Source: an uncultured Aquimarina sp. (lineage in GTDB: Bacteria > Bacteroidota > Bacteroidia > Flavobacteriales > Flavobacteriaceae). From it: DNA of 64,000 nucleotides. Positions 17,666 through 25,271 of this stretch are shown here, in pieces. The stretch is taken from assembly GCA_947492105.1 (NCBI GenBank), contig CANLMN010000022.1:1-64000 (forward strand). The letters run 5' to 3'. The translations under genes and the position numbers were made by a program. Under the pieces are notes generated by a model. The model was not told where the DNA came from, searched no databases, and saw only the letters and a list, made by a program, of their open reading frames with translations. The stretch's first letter is position 1; every line of letters starts with the position of its first letter.

Positions 17666-18511
17666 CTAATAGGCATACAAATCAAAGAATTCCTTGATAT
17701 CCTTAAGGTCTCGCAGATTCAAAATCCAACAAACTTCGGATAAATCAGAGAAATCTAATCCGCCCTCAGAGACTGCTTTATTATTATACCTCTCATCTTT
17801 TCCATTATACTTGTTTGACAAATCTGTAGCAAGTTGCCATATCTCAAGTAATTTTGGATCCTTAATCGCTTTTTTCCAGTTGGTGTATTTTGGATCACGA
17901 AATCCCGGTGTTCCGTTTCCAATAATATTTCCATCAGGGATTTTTTGATAATCGGCATTATCTTTTACGAATTGTAGATTTGATGGAGCAGTGGATTTTT
18001 CATTCCAATCACTATGTTGAACTATATGAATACGCTTGGAGGTATTTATTGTGGGTAAGTCTTTTTGGATGGCCTTAATCAACTTTGCAGTGAAATCTGA
18101 TTGACCTGCTTCTGCAATCCATATATCCCCTCGATTAGTAAGAGTTTTCTTAACTATGGTTTTAACTGTTTCGACTGATTTGTTCAAGGCATTATGTGCA
18201 TCAGTCCACTCATTTCCAAAAGCACTTTGGAATAATGGATTTGGTGGCACATATAAGCCTTTCTGGATACCATATGTACCAGTTATTGGGTGATAATTTA
18301 GTGTAGAAAATTTGGCATTTGACACCAAGGTTTTTAAAGCAGCGACGGTGTGTAGGTCGTCCACATCTGTTTTGCAATCGAATTGTACTAAAAGAAGATC
18401 TTTTTTTATATTAAAACTTTTGCCTTTCGGCTCCTCTATGTCCAAAATAGTTGTTGTGAAAGATAAAAAACTGGTTGCTATTAGGAGGAATAAGAGTGCT
18501 TTTGATTTCAT
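17666..18511 (-). CDS. Secreted nucleoside-hydrolase-like protein
   Basis: A 281-aa protein with an N-terminal signal segment (MKSKALLFLLIATSFLSF). Shortly after, DCKTDVDDLHTVAALKTL resembles the DxDxxxDD calcium/ribose-binding start of inosine-uridine nucleoside hydrolases and related DUF1593 proteins. GDIWIAEAGQSDFTAKLIK near 130 fits the following beta-alpha unit of that fold. Several other conserved nucleoside-hydrolase blocks are not evident, so the substrate and even activity are uncertain. Stand-alone gene; its upstream gap has a nested hairpin and a chimeric repeat. Confidence 0.55.
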   Translation of the reverse strand: MKSKALLFLLIATSFLSFTTTILDIEEPKGKSFNIKKDLLLVQFDCKTDVDDLHTVAALKTLVSNAKFSTLNYHPITGTYGIQKGLYVPPNPLFQSAFGNEWTDAHNALNKSVETVKTIVKKTLTNRGDIWIAEAGQSDFTAKLIKAIQKDLPTINTSKRIHIVQHSDWNEKSTAPSNLQFVKDNADYQKIPDGNIIGNGTPGFRDPKYTNWKKAIKDPKLLEIWQLATDLSNKYNGKDERYNNKAVSEGGLDFSDLSEVCWILNLRDLKDIKEFFDLYAY

Positions 18512-18689
18512 GTTTTTATAATAACTAGGTTAATCCTTTTTGACTATAAATCTCACAAAAAATTGAGATATTGATTTTTTGTTGAGAATTTATGTGACTA
18601 AATATAGGTATTTGTTTGCTGTATGAGTCGTTAGGAGTTTATTAAGACATTTTATTTCTCAAAAAATGATTGAAACTGGTTTCTATTTA

Positions 18690-18736
18690 GGCGCTTTTAT
18701 GTTTTTAAGGCTGTTGTAAACAGCAAAAAGTGCCTT
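18690..18736. repeat. Nested inverted repeat in the 18.5-19.2 kb gap
   Basis: AGGCGCTTTT near 18690 pairs imperfectly with AAAAAGTGCCT near 18725, enclosing GGCTGTTGTAAACAGC, itself a hairpin. It is unlike families A-C. No coding frame accompanies it; the rest of this 677-bp gap holds the chimeric repeat and the aroB terminator. Confidence 0.4.
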
Positions 18737-18895
18737 ATTTATGGATATTTCAATTCATTTTCGGCTAAAAATACAAAAACAAGGCAAATGCTATATGTTA
18801 TTGTTGGATATAGAACTATTCGTGTTTTTTATACTTTCCAAAAATATAACAAAAACACTATTTGAATTATATTATAGCGATATAAGTAAAGTACT

Positions 18896-19043
18896 GCCAT
18901 TAAAAAAATGATAACAGGCTACTAATTAGCTTTTTTTTCTATTGTTTTTTACTAGAAAATTAAACAGTAGCCAGGTTATACAATAGAATCACGGTGTTTT
19001 TTACATAAAAAATAACAGTGTCATTAATACGAATTTATATCCC
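18896..19043 (-). repeat. Chimeric repeat: family A left half joined to family B right half
   Basis: Read on the minus strand, the element starts with the A left arm (ATATAAATTCGTATTAATG...ACACCGTGATTC) and switches near the central hairpin to the B right arm (AGTAGCCTGTTATCATTTTT). It is the reciprocal of the 34011-34170 chimera (B left, A right), showing that the two families share a centre and exchange arms. Confidence 0.7.
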
Positions 19044-19109
19044 TAAAATGAATTAAGTGCTTGTACAGGAAATTACCCTTTTTTGAAATTTTTGTATTTG
19101 ATCTAAAAA

Positions 19110-19154
19110 AACACCTATAAAATATGATAAAATATATAGTATTTTATAGGTGTT
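19110..19154 (-). terminator. Stem-loop terminator after aroB
   Basis: A perfect 15-bp stem (AACACCTATAAAATA, 19110-19124, with 19140-19154) and a 15-nt loop lie 35 bp past the aroB stop. A run of A upstream on the plus strand gives a U tract on the minus-strand transcript. Confidence 0.75.
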
Positions 19155-19188
19155 CTGTAGAATACATGCTGGGTGGGGAGTGATAGTC

Positions 19189-20256
19189 TTATGCTAGATA
19201 ATAGGCAAAACTTTCCAAAATTAATGCATCGGGAACGATACAATCAATTTTTGCTTCCCCAATTTTGTTTAATAATACAAAATTGATATTCCCGTTGGTG
19301 TTTTTCTTATCAAAAATCATCAGTTTGATAATTTCTTGATAGTCTTCTTCTAGGATTTCTATTTTAGGAAAGGTGGCAAGAAATACTTTTTTAATTTCCG
19401 CTAGTTCTTCTTCAGAAAGTCCTAGTAAATCTTTAGAAAGATAAGCTTCTAGAATCATACCAACCGCAATAGCTTCTCCGTGTAGCAATTCTGGCTTGTT
19501 GTCATTTGTCAAAAAATACGATTCTATGGCATGACCCAGAGTATGACCAAAATTCAAAAACTTACGGATATTTTGTTCTGTAGGGTCGACTAAAACAATT
19601 TCATTTTTGATTACTACAGAAGCATGAATGAGTCCAAGTAGCGCATCTTGTGTATGTGCTGCGAGATTACTCAACTGTTTCCAGTACTCAGCATCTTTAA
19701 TCAAACCGTGTTTGAGCATTTCTGCTAAACCACTACGCATCTGATTTCCAGGAAGTGTTTCTAGATATTCGGTGTCAACTAAGACCATTTCTGATTCACT
19801 GATTACACCAACCATATTTTTTAAATTACCAAGGTCTACCCCCGTTTTACCTCCTACAGAAGCATCTACCATTGCAAGGAGAGAGGTAGGGACATTGATA
19901 TAATTGATCCCCCTTTTGAAGGTACATGCAACAAACCCTCCCAAGTCTGTTACGACTCCTCCGCCTACATTAATCAAAAGACTTTTGCGATCTGCTCCCA
20001 ATTCTGATAAAGCATTCCAAACACCACTACAAGTATCGATGTTTTTATTGATTTCTCCAGCTTCGATTTCAATGACTTCTATATCATAATCTCCTTCAAT
20101 TTTTCCCAAAAAAGGAGCCAAACAATGTTCGTGAGTATTCGTATCTACGAGAACAAAAATTTTGGAATGCTGCGCTTTTTGTAGATAAGTATTTAATGCT
20201 GTGTACCCTTCATTTTGAAAATAAACGATAGAATCTTTGGATTTAATAGCCTGCAT
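19189..20256 (-). CDS. aroB: 3-dehydroquinate synthase
   Basis: Second step of the shikimate pathway: converts DAHP to 3-dehydroquinate using NAD and a divalent metal. The protein (about 355 aa) shows the NAD-binding SLLINVGGGVVTDLGGFVACTFKRGI block near 95, PTSLLAMVDASVGGKTGVD near 125, the metal ligands in LRSGLAEMLKHG, and FGHTLGHAIE with LLHGEAIAVGM further on. Monofunctional and of normal length. ATG 20256 (MQAIKSK) is preferred to the upstream start at 20289, which would add an implausible 11-residue leader. Divergent from the proline dehydrogenase gene, with 99 bp between starts. Confidence 0.95.
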   Translation of the reverse strand: MQAIKSKDSIVYFQNEGYTALNTYLQKAQHSKIFVLVDTNTHEHCLAPFLGKIEGDYDIEVIEIEAGEINKNIDTCSGVWNALSELGADRKSLLINVGGGVVTDLGGFVACTFKRGINYINVPTSLLAMVDASVGGKTGVDLGNLKNMVGVISESEMVLVDTEYLETLPGNQMRSGLAEMLKHGLIKDAEYWKQLSNLAAHTQDALLGLIHASVVIKNEIVLVDPTEQNIRKFLNFGHTLGHAIESYFLTNDNKPELLHGEAIAVGMILEAYLSKDLLGLSEEELAEIKKVFLATFPKIEILEEDYQEIIKLMIFDKKNTNGNINFVLLNKIGEAKIDCIVPDALILESFAYYLA

Positions 20257-20331
20257 AGTAGTGTAATTATGATCAGAATTGTAGCCCACGAAATTAAGAA
20301 GAATTTATAACATTTATCAACCCGTATCGGG

Positions 20332-20339
20332 TATATTTG
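20332..20339 (+). promoter_or_regulatory. -7 box (TATATTTG) for the proline dehydrogenase gene
   Basis: TATATTTG fits the Bacteroidota -7 consensus TAnnTTTG and ends 16 bp before the ATG, predicting a very short 5' leader. The -33 element is not clear. Confidence 0.4.
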
Positions 20340-20355
20340 TGCAAAAAGTAGTGCT

Positions 20356-21531
20356 ATGGCTGATATACAACTATTTGATGATACACAAACTGCTTTTGCA
20401 CTCAAGAGTGACTCCGAGTTAGAACGAGCCTATTTTTTGTTCAAAATGATATCCAATGAGCCTTTAGTGCGAATTGGAACAGCAATGACAAATTTTGCTA
20501 TCAAAGCACACTTGCCAATAGAGGGGCTGATTAGAGCTTCGGTATTTGATCATTTTTGTGGAGGGGTAAGTGAAGAAGATTGCTTGCCTGTAGTGGCTAA
20601 GATGTATGAAAAAGGTAAGGTTTGCTCCGTGTTGGATTATTCTGTAGAAGGGAAGGAGACAGCGAACCAATTTGATGATGCTCTAGAAACTATTCTCAAA
20701 ATTATTGATTTTGCTGATGCCAAAGATGCTATTCCTTTTGGAGTATTCAAGCCTACAGGATTTGGACGTTTTGCGCTTTGGGAAAAAAAATCATCTGGAG
20801 CGCTGCTTACTGATATGGAAGAAGCAGAATGGGAGCGGGTTGTAAAGCGTTTTGATACTGTTTGTAAAAAAGCATACGAATGTGATGTGGTTTTGCTTAT
20901 TGATGGCGAAGAAAGTTGGATGCAAGATGCAGCTGATGAATTGGTGTTGGAGATGATGCGCAGATACAATAAAGAAAAAGCAATAGTACATAATACGTTG
21001 CAGTTATATAGGCATGATCGATTGGCGTACCTAAAAAGAATTGAAAAAATTGCGCTAACTGAACATTTTTATATCGGAGTCAAAATTGTTCGTGGTGCAT
21101 ATATGGAAAAAGAACAGGAACGCGCTCAAGAGAATGGAATTCCTTCTCCAATCTGTATATCCAAAGAGGCAACCGATAGTAATTTTGATACCACGCTACG
21201 ATATTGTCTAGAGCATTTGGATAGAATAACCGTTTTTATTGGAACGCATAACGAAGCAAGTACGTATTTGGCCTTGGATATTATGAATGAATTAGAGATA
21301 CAGTGTCATGATACCCGTGTTTGGTTCGGGCAACTCTATGGGATGAGTGATCATATCAGTTTTAATCTGGCAAAAGAAGGCTATAATGTGGCAAAATATT
21401 TACCTTTTGGCCCAGTAAGAGATGTTATGCCCTATTTGATTCGGAGAGCAGAAGAAAATACTTCAGTCGCGGGGCAAACAAGTCGAGAATTAAGACTTCT
21501 GAAACAAGAAAAAAAGCGACGTAATTTGTAA
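20356..21531 (+). CDS. Proline dehydrogenase
   Basis: FAD enzyme that oxidises proline to pyrroline-5-carboxylate and feeds electrons to quinone. A 391-aa monofunctional ProDH with the family blocks visible: KPTGFGRFALW near 135, VLLIDGEESWMQDAAD near 185, KIVRGAYMEKEQERA near 255 (substrate Arg/Tyr region), FIGTHNEAS near 295, FGQLYGMSDHISF near 325, and the C-terminal LPFGPVRDVMPYLIRRAEEN with the Arg pair that binds the proline carboxylate. The P5C dehydrogenase partner is not in the window. Confidence 0.93.
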   Translation: MADIQLFDDTQTAFALKSDSELERAYFLFKMISNEPLVRIGTAMTNFAIKAHLPIEGLIRASVFDHFCGGVSEEDCLPVVAKMYEKGKVCSVLDYSVEGKETANQFDDALETILKIIDFADAKDAIPFGVFKPTGFGRFALWEKKSSGALLTDMEEAEWERVVKRFDTVCKKAYECDVVLLIDGEESWMQDAADELVLEMMRRYNKEKAIVHNTLQLYRHDRLAYLKRIEKIALTEHFYIGVKIVRGAYMEKEQERAQENGIPSPICISKEATDSNFDTTLRYCLEHLDRITVFIGTHNEASTYLALDIMNELEIQCHDTRVWFGQLYGMSDHISFNLAKEGYNVAKYLPFGPVRDVMPYLIRRAEENTSVAGQTSRELRLLKQEKKRRNL

Positions 21532-21554
21532 AAAAAAATCACAGTATTTCTTGG

Positions 21555-21926
21555 TTATTGTATCAGTATTTTTTGAATAGTAGCGATAGAATCACAGTTC
21601 TCGATAGTCATGGCTAGTTGTTTTTGCTCAAAAGTGCCATGTACCCAATATATTCTACAAGAATCTAATTTGGTGTTACTTTTGTCAAAATCAACATCAC
21701 CTTTTTGTAATAAGAATGATACAGCTGCGGTATCTAATTGATGTTCTTGTAAAGTGCGTAGTGATTCTGTAGTGAATTGTCGTTTTTTGATACGGACATT
21801 TTTTAATACACGAGCATCTGGACTATAGTCACAAGATGTTCTTTTTCCTCCTAAAAAAAAGAATAAAATAACTAATCCAGCAGCAAAACCTCCTGCATAA
21901 TAGAGTATTCTTTGGAACAAATTCAT
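21555..21926 (-). CDS. Conserved hypothetical membrane-anchored protein
   Basis: A 123-aa protein with one N-terminal transmembrane helix (ILYYAGGFAAGLVILFFFLG) and a small soluble domain with two cysteines near C33 and C88. A CDYSPDARVLKNVRIKKRQF block follows the helix. I recognise it only as a conserved flavobacterial type, sometimes given a DUF label, and no function can be assigned. It ends 24 bp from the convergent proline dehydrogenase stop and lies 88 bp downstream of lptB on the same strand, so it may be co-transcribed with lptB. Confidence 0.7.
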   Translation of the reverse strand: MNLFQRILYYAGGFAAGLVILFFFLGGKRTSCDYSPDARVLKNVRIKKRQFTTESLRTLQEHQLDTAAVSFLLQKGDVDFDKSNTKLDSCRIYWVHGTFEQKQLAMTIENCDSIATIQKILIQ

Positions 21927-22013
21927 TGTTGATTTTTTTGTATGCTTTACCGCAAACTAAGAAGCGGGATTCTATATTATTGAATGGTTCTTATGAACGA
22001 AGTACTTTTGGAA

Positions 22014-22754
22014 TTAAAATTCCAATTTCTTTTTACGCAGCTCAAAGTTTTGCCCCAAATATACTTTTCTTACCATTTCATCTTCTGCTAATTCTTCTGG
22101 AATTCCAGCTTTTAGGATCCCTCCTTCAAACATTAAGTAGGTTCTATCTGTAATAGCTAGAGTTTCTTGTACATTATGATCTGTAATGAGGATGCCTATA
22201 TTTTTGTTTTTGAGTTGTGCAACGATGCGCTGAATGTCTTCTACGGCTACTGGGTCTACCCCTGCAAAAGGTTCGTCTAATAGAATGAAGTTTGGGCTAG
22301 TGGCTAGTGCTCTAGCAATTTCTGTACGCCTTCGTTCACCACCGCTCAATAGATCCCCTCGGTTTTTTCGAATATGACCGAGACTAAACTCTTCAATTAA
22401 CTCTTCTCTTTTATGAAGCTGTTCTTTTTTAGAAAGTTTCGTTAATTGTAGAACACTGAGGATATTATCTTCGATGCTTAATTTTCTAAAAACAGAAGCT
22501 TCCTGTGCCAAGTACCCGATACCATTCTGTGCTCTACGATACATGGGATATTTTGTAATATCCGTATTTTCTAGATATATATTTCCACTATTTGGTTTTA
22601 CTAATCCAACGATCATATAAAAAGATGTTGTTTTTCCGGCTCCATTGGGACCTAATAAACCAACTATTTCTCCTTGATTTACTTCCAAAGAGATTCCTTT
22701 TACTACTTTTCTTCCTTTGTAGGATTTTATAAGATTATCCGCACGTAATTTCAT
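22014..22754 (-). CDS. lptB: LPS export ABC transporter ATPase LptB
   Basis: Cytoplasmic ATPase of the LptB2FGC complex that extracts lipopolysaccharide from the inner membrane and drives it to the surface. Walker [11 protein letters not shown] near 35, Q-loop, signature [14 protein letters not shown] near 137, Walker [14 protein letters not shown] near 155 and the H-loop ITDHN near 193 are all intact; VEDIQRIV and the [11 protein letters not shown] tail are typical of LptB. 246 aa is the normal length. The LptF/G and LptC genes are not adjacent, as is common. The 511-bp upstream gap contains one family B repeat and nothing else recognisable. Confidence 0.93.
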   Translation of the reverse strand: MKLRADNLIKSYKGRKVVKGISLEVNQGEIVGLLGPNGAGKTTSFYMIVGLVKPNSGNIYLENTDITKYPMYRRAQNGIGYLAQEASVFRKLSIEDNILSVLQLTKLSKKEQLHKREELIEEFSLGHIRKNRGDLLSGGERRRTEIARALATSPNFILLDEPFAGVDPVAVEDIQRIVAQLKNKNIGILITDHNVQETLAITDRTYLMFEGGILKAGIPEELAEDEMVRKVYLGQNFELRKKKLEF

Positions 22755-22953
22755 CTGTTCATGTCGTATTTTGTATTAATGGAAAAAATGTCTAGAATTC
22801 AGATTTATGATTCAAATGTTACCATATATTTCCTGTAATACATTCTAGAGGCTAAGATACTTTTTTAATTAATCATTATAAACTTTCATTATTCATTTTA
22901 TAGCGAATCCTATAACGTTGACAGGATGTCTAAATCAAAATAGTTCGTGACGC

Positions 22954-23113
22954 TACCATTTAAAAAATAATCACAGACTAATAATTAGGGGCTTTTTTTA
23001 CTATTTTTTCATTAGGAAATTAAACCGTAGCCACGGCACTGCTTAAATTTTATAGTTCAAACTAGCGAAAAATAGTTCAATTATTTTGACCTACAATTAC
23101 ATTAAAACTGGTA
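22954..23113 (-). repeat. Family B palindromic repeat, full copy, reverse orientation
   Basis: 160 bp from TACCATTTAAAAAATAATC to TACATTAAAACTGGTA. The ends are terminal inverted repeats of about 27 bp, and the arms TTTTTCATTAGGAAATTAAAC and ACTAGCGAAAAATAGTTC mirror each other around AGCCACGGC. It is one of the two best complete B copies. Confidence 0.8.
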
Positions 23114-23265
23114 TTGCCTAAAGTTTCTGGAATTCTATTTTTTAAATTGTTTTTTTGTGACAATACTTTTAAGAGCTACGGTGTAGAAAAAGCACTTCTT
23201 GATGGTTGCCATAGTTTTTATCAGTTTGTCTAGGTGTTTTAGCTGTACAGGATGATGACATATGA

Positions 23266-24087
23266 TTATTTAACAGTATTTTGTTTGCGCTCTACAATAC
23301 GTGCAATAACAATACTAACTTCGTATAAAATCATGATGGGTATAGATACAATTACCTGACTAGCGATATCCGGAGGTGTTATTATTGCTGATAGAATAAG
23401 TACCCCAACCAAAGCAAACTTACGATACTGACGTAACATTTCGGCAGTAACGATCCCTACTTTTGCTAAGAAAAAGATAATTATAGGCAGTTCAAAGACT
23501 AACCCGCAAGCTAGAACAGAAGCTCGTATCAGGCTGATATAACTGCTGAGATCAAAATCATTAAAGACTTCTTCGCTCACTTGATATGATCCTAGAAAAT
23601 TGATAGAAAGTGGTGTGATGAGATAGTAGCCAAATAATACGCCAAGAAAAAACAAGAGTGAGGAGATAAAAATAAATCCTTTGGCACTTTTTCGTTCTTT
23701 ATCCAACATTGCAGGAGCAATAAATTTCCAAAATTCATAGATTATATAAGGAAAAGAAATAATAAAACCAGCAGTAATTGCGGTCCATATGTGGGCAGAA
23801 AATTGTCCGGCCATGGTGCGGCTTTGTATTCTAAATGGCAGATCACTGAAACAAAAACTTTCATCAAAGCCTAGGGTTTGTGATAAGCTACAAAGTGTTC
23901 GATAGGTCCAGAAATCTGCTTTTTTTGGACCAAAAAGAATAACGTCAAAGATAAAATCTTTTAAAACAAATGCTATAGAGGCCGCGATTAATACAGATAA
24001 GGTTGCACGAATTAAATGCCAGCGTAGTTCTTCCAAATGATCTAGGAAGGACATTGATTGTGGATCTTTAAGAGTCTTTTTTTTCAT
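23266..24087 (-). CDS. tatC: Sec-independent (Tat) translocase subunit TatC
   Basis: Core receptor of the twin-arginine pathway, which exports folded proteins. A 273-aa, six-helix membrane protein starting with the conserved MSFLDHLEELRWHLIRA segment, with FWKFIAPAM in the middle (the family FPxExxK-type region) and LSAIITPPD near the end. The start codon lies 2 bp after the kdsD stop, so translation is coupled. TatA/B are not in the window. Confidence 0.95.
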   Translation of the reverse strand: MKKKTLKDPQSMSFLDHLEELRWHLIRATLSVLIAASIAFVLKDFIFDVILFGPKKADFWTYRTLCSLSQTLGFDESFCFSDLPFRIQSRTMAGQFSAHIWTAITAGFIISFPYIIYEFWKFIAPAMLDKERKSAKGFIFISSLLFFLGVLFGYYLITPLSINFLGSYQVSEEVFNDFDLSSYISLIRASVLACGLVFELPIIIFFLAKVGIVTAEMLRQYRKFALVGVLILSAIITPPDIASQVIVSIPIMILYEVSIVIARIVERKQNTVK

Positions 24088-24089
24088 GT

Positions 24090-25055
24090 TTATACAATTC
24101 CTTCTCGAACTAAATCATGTATGTGTAATATACCAGCATATGCTCCTTCTGAGACAGCGAGTATTTGAGAGATACTGTTACTTTCTAATATATCAAATGC
24201 TTCTATAGCCAAAGCGCTATTGGCAATTGTTTTTGGGTTTGAGCTCATAATATCTTTTGCAGTCAAACGGGTAAAGGATTCATTATTGGTCAACATTCTA
24301 CGTAAGTCACCATCAGTAATGATTCCAATAATTTGGTTGTTTTCTGTAACTGCAGTGGCACCGAGACGTTTTTTTGTCATCTCCATTATAACTTGTTTCA
24401 AATCCGCATCTGGAGCAACTTCAGGTTTTTCATTGGCTCTGGTGATATCTTGTACTTTTAGCGATAGTTTTTTGCCAAGAGCACCTCCTGGATGGTATTT
24501 TGCAAAATCATGGCTAGAAAATCCACGTATATTAAGCAAGCATACGGCAAGTGCATCCCCGATAACCAACTGCGCAGTAGTGCTTGTTGTTGGTGCGAGG
24601 TTGTTGGGGCAAACTTCTTTTTCTACGTACGAATTGAGTATAAAATCAGCTTTCTGAGCCAAATACGAATCTTTATGACCTGTTATGGCGATAAGCGTAT
24701 TACCAAAATCTTCTATAAAAGGAACTAAAGCTTTGATCTCCGAGGTATTGCCACTTTTGGAAATACAAATAACAATATCATTTTTTTGAATAGCGCCCAA
24801 ATCTCCATGTATGGCATCTGCTGCGTGCATAAAGATAGCAGGAGTTCCTGTAGAGTTAAGCGTTGCTACAATTTTGGTGGCAATAATTGCACTTTTTCCT
24901 ATCCCAGTAATAATGACTCTTCCCTTTGATTTATAGATGCTTTGGACAGCTTCTCCAAATTCAGGAGTTACCAAATCTTCGAGATGTGCTATTGCAGCCG
25001 CTTCTGAGGCAATAACTTGTTTAGCACAAGAAATAATTGTATTTTGAATACTCAA
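24090..25055 (-). CDS. kdsD: D-arabinose-5-phosphate isomerase (KdsD/KpsF/GutQ family)
   Basis: Interconverts ribulose-5-phosphate and arabinose-5-phosphate, the first step to Kdo for lipopolysaccharide. The 321-aa protein has an N-terminal SIS sugar-isomerase domain (GRVIITGIGKSAIIATKIVATLNSTG, HAADAIHGDLG, ISKSGNTSEI; residues about 40-190) and a tandem CBS domain pair (about 205-320, with GIITDGDLRRML). No ATG precedes the conserved N-terminus; the frame opens with TTG at 25055, taken as start. It forms a two-gene unit with tatC and lies near lptB, both envelope functions. Confidence 0.93.
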   Translation of the reverse strand: MSIQNTIISCAKQVIASEAAAIAHLEDLVTPEFGEAVQSIYKSKGRVIITGIGKSAIIATKIVATLNSTGTPAIFMHAADAIHGDLGAIQKNDIVICISKSGNTSEIKALVPFIEDFGNTLIAITGHKDSYLAQKADFILNSYVEKEVCPNNLAPTTSTTAQLVIGDALAVCLLNIRGFSSHDFAKYHPGGALGKKLSLKVQDITRANEKPEVAPDADLKQVIMEMTKKRLGATAVTENNQIIGIITDGDLRRMLTNNESFTRLTAKDIMSSNPKTIANSALAIEAFDILESNSISQILAVSEGAYAGILHIHDLVREGIV

Positions 25056-25271
25056 ATTTTGTAATTTTGTAGTTTTGTATGTTTTGGGAATAAAGATTTT
25101 ATTACCTTGTAATTAACAAAGGTAGAGAATACGAAATGATTTTTTAAAATATGCTCTTTAAAAACATATAATTTATTTGAATTTTACGTTTAGATATGAA
25201 AATTACTAAAAAATAGATATACATAGTTACAATGGAAGAGTATGTTTTTATGAATATAAGCAAAGAATCGA

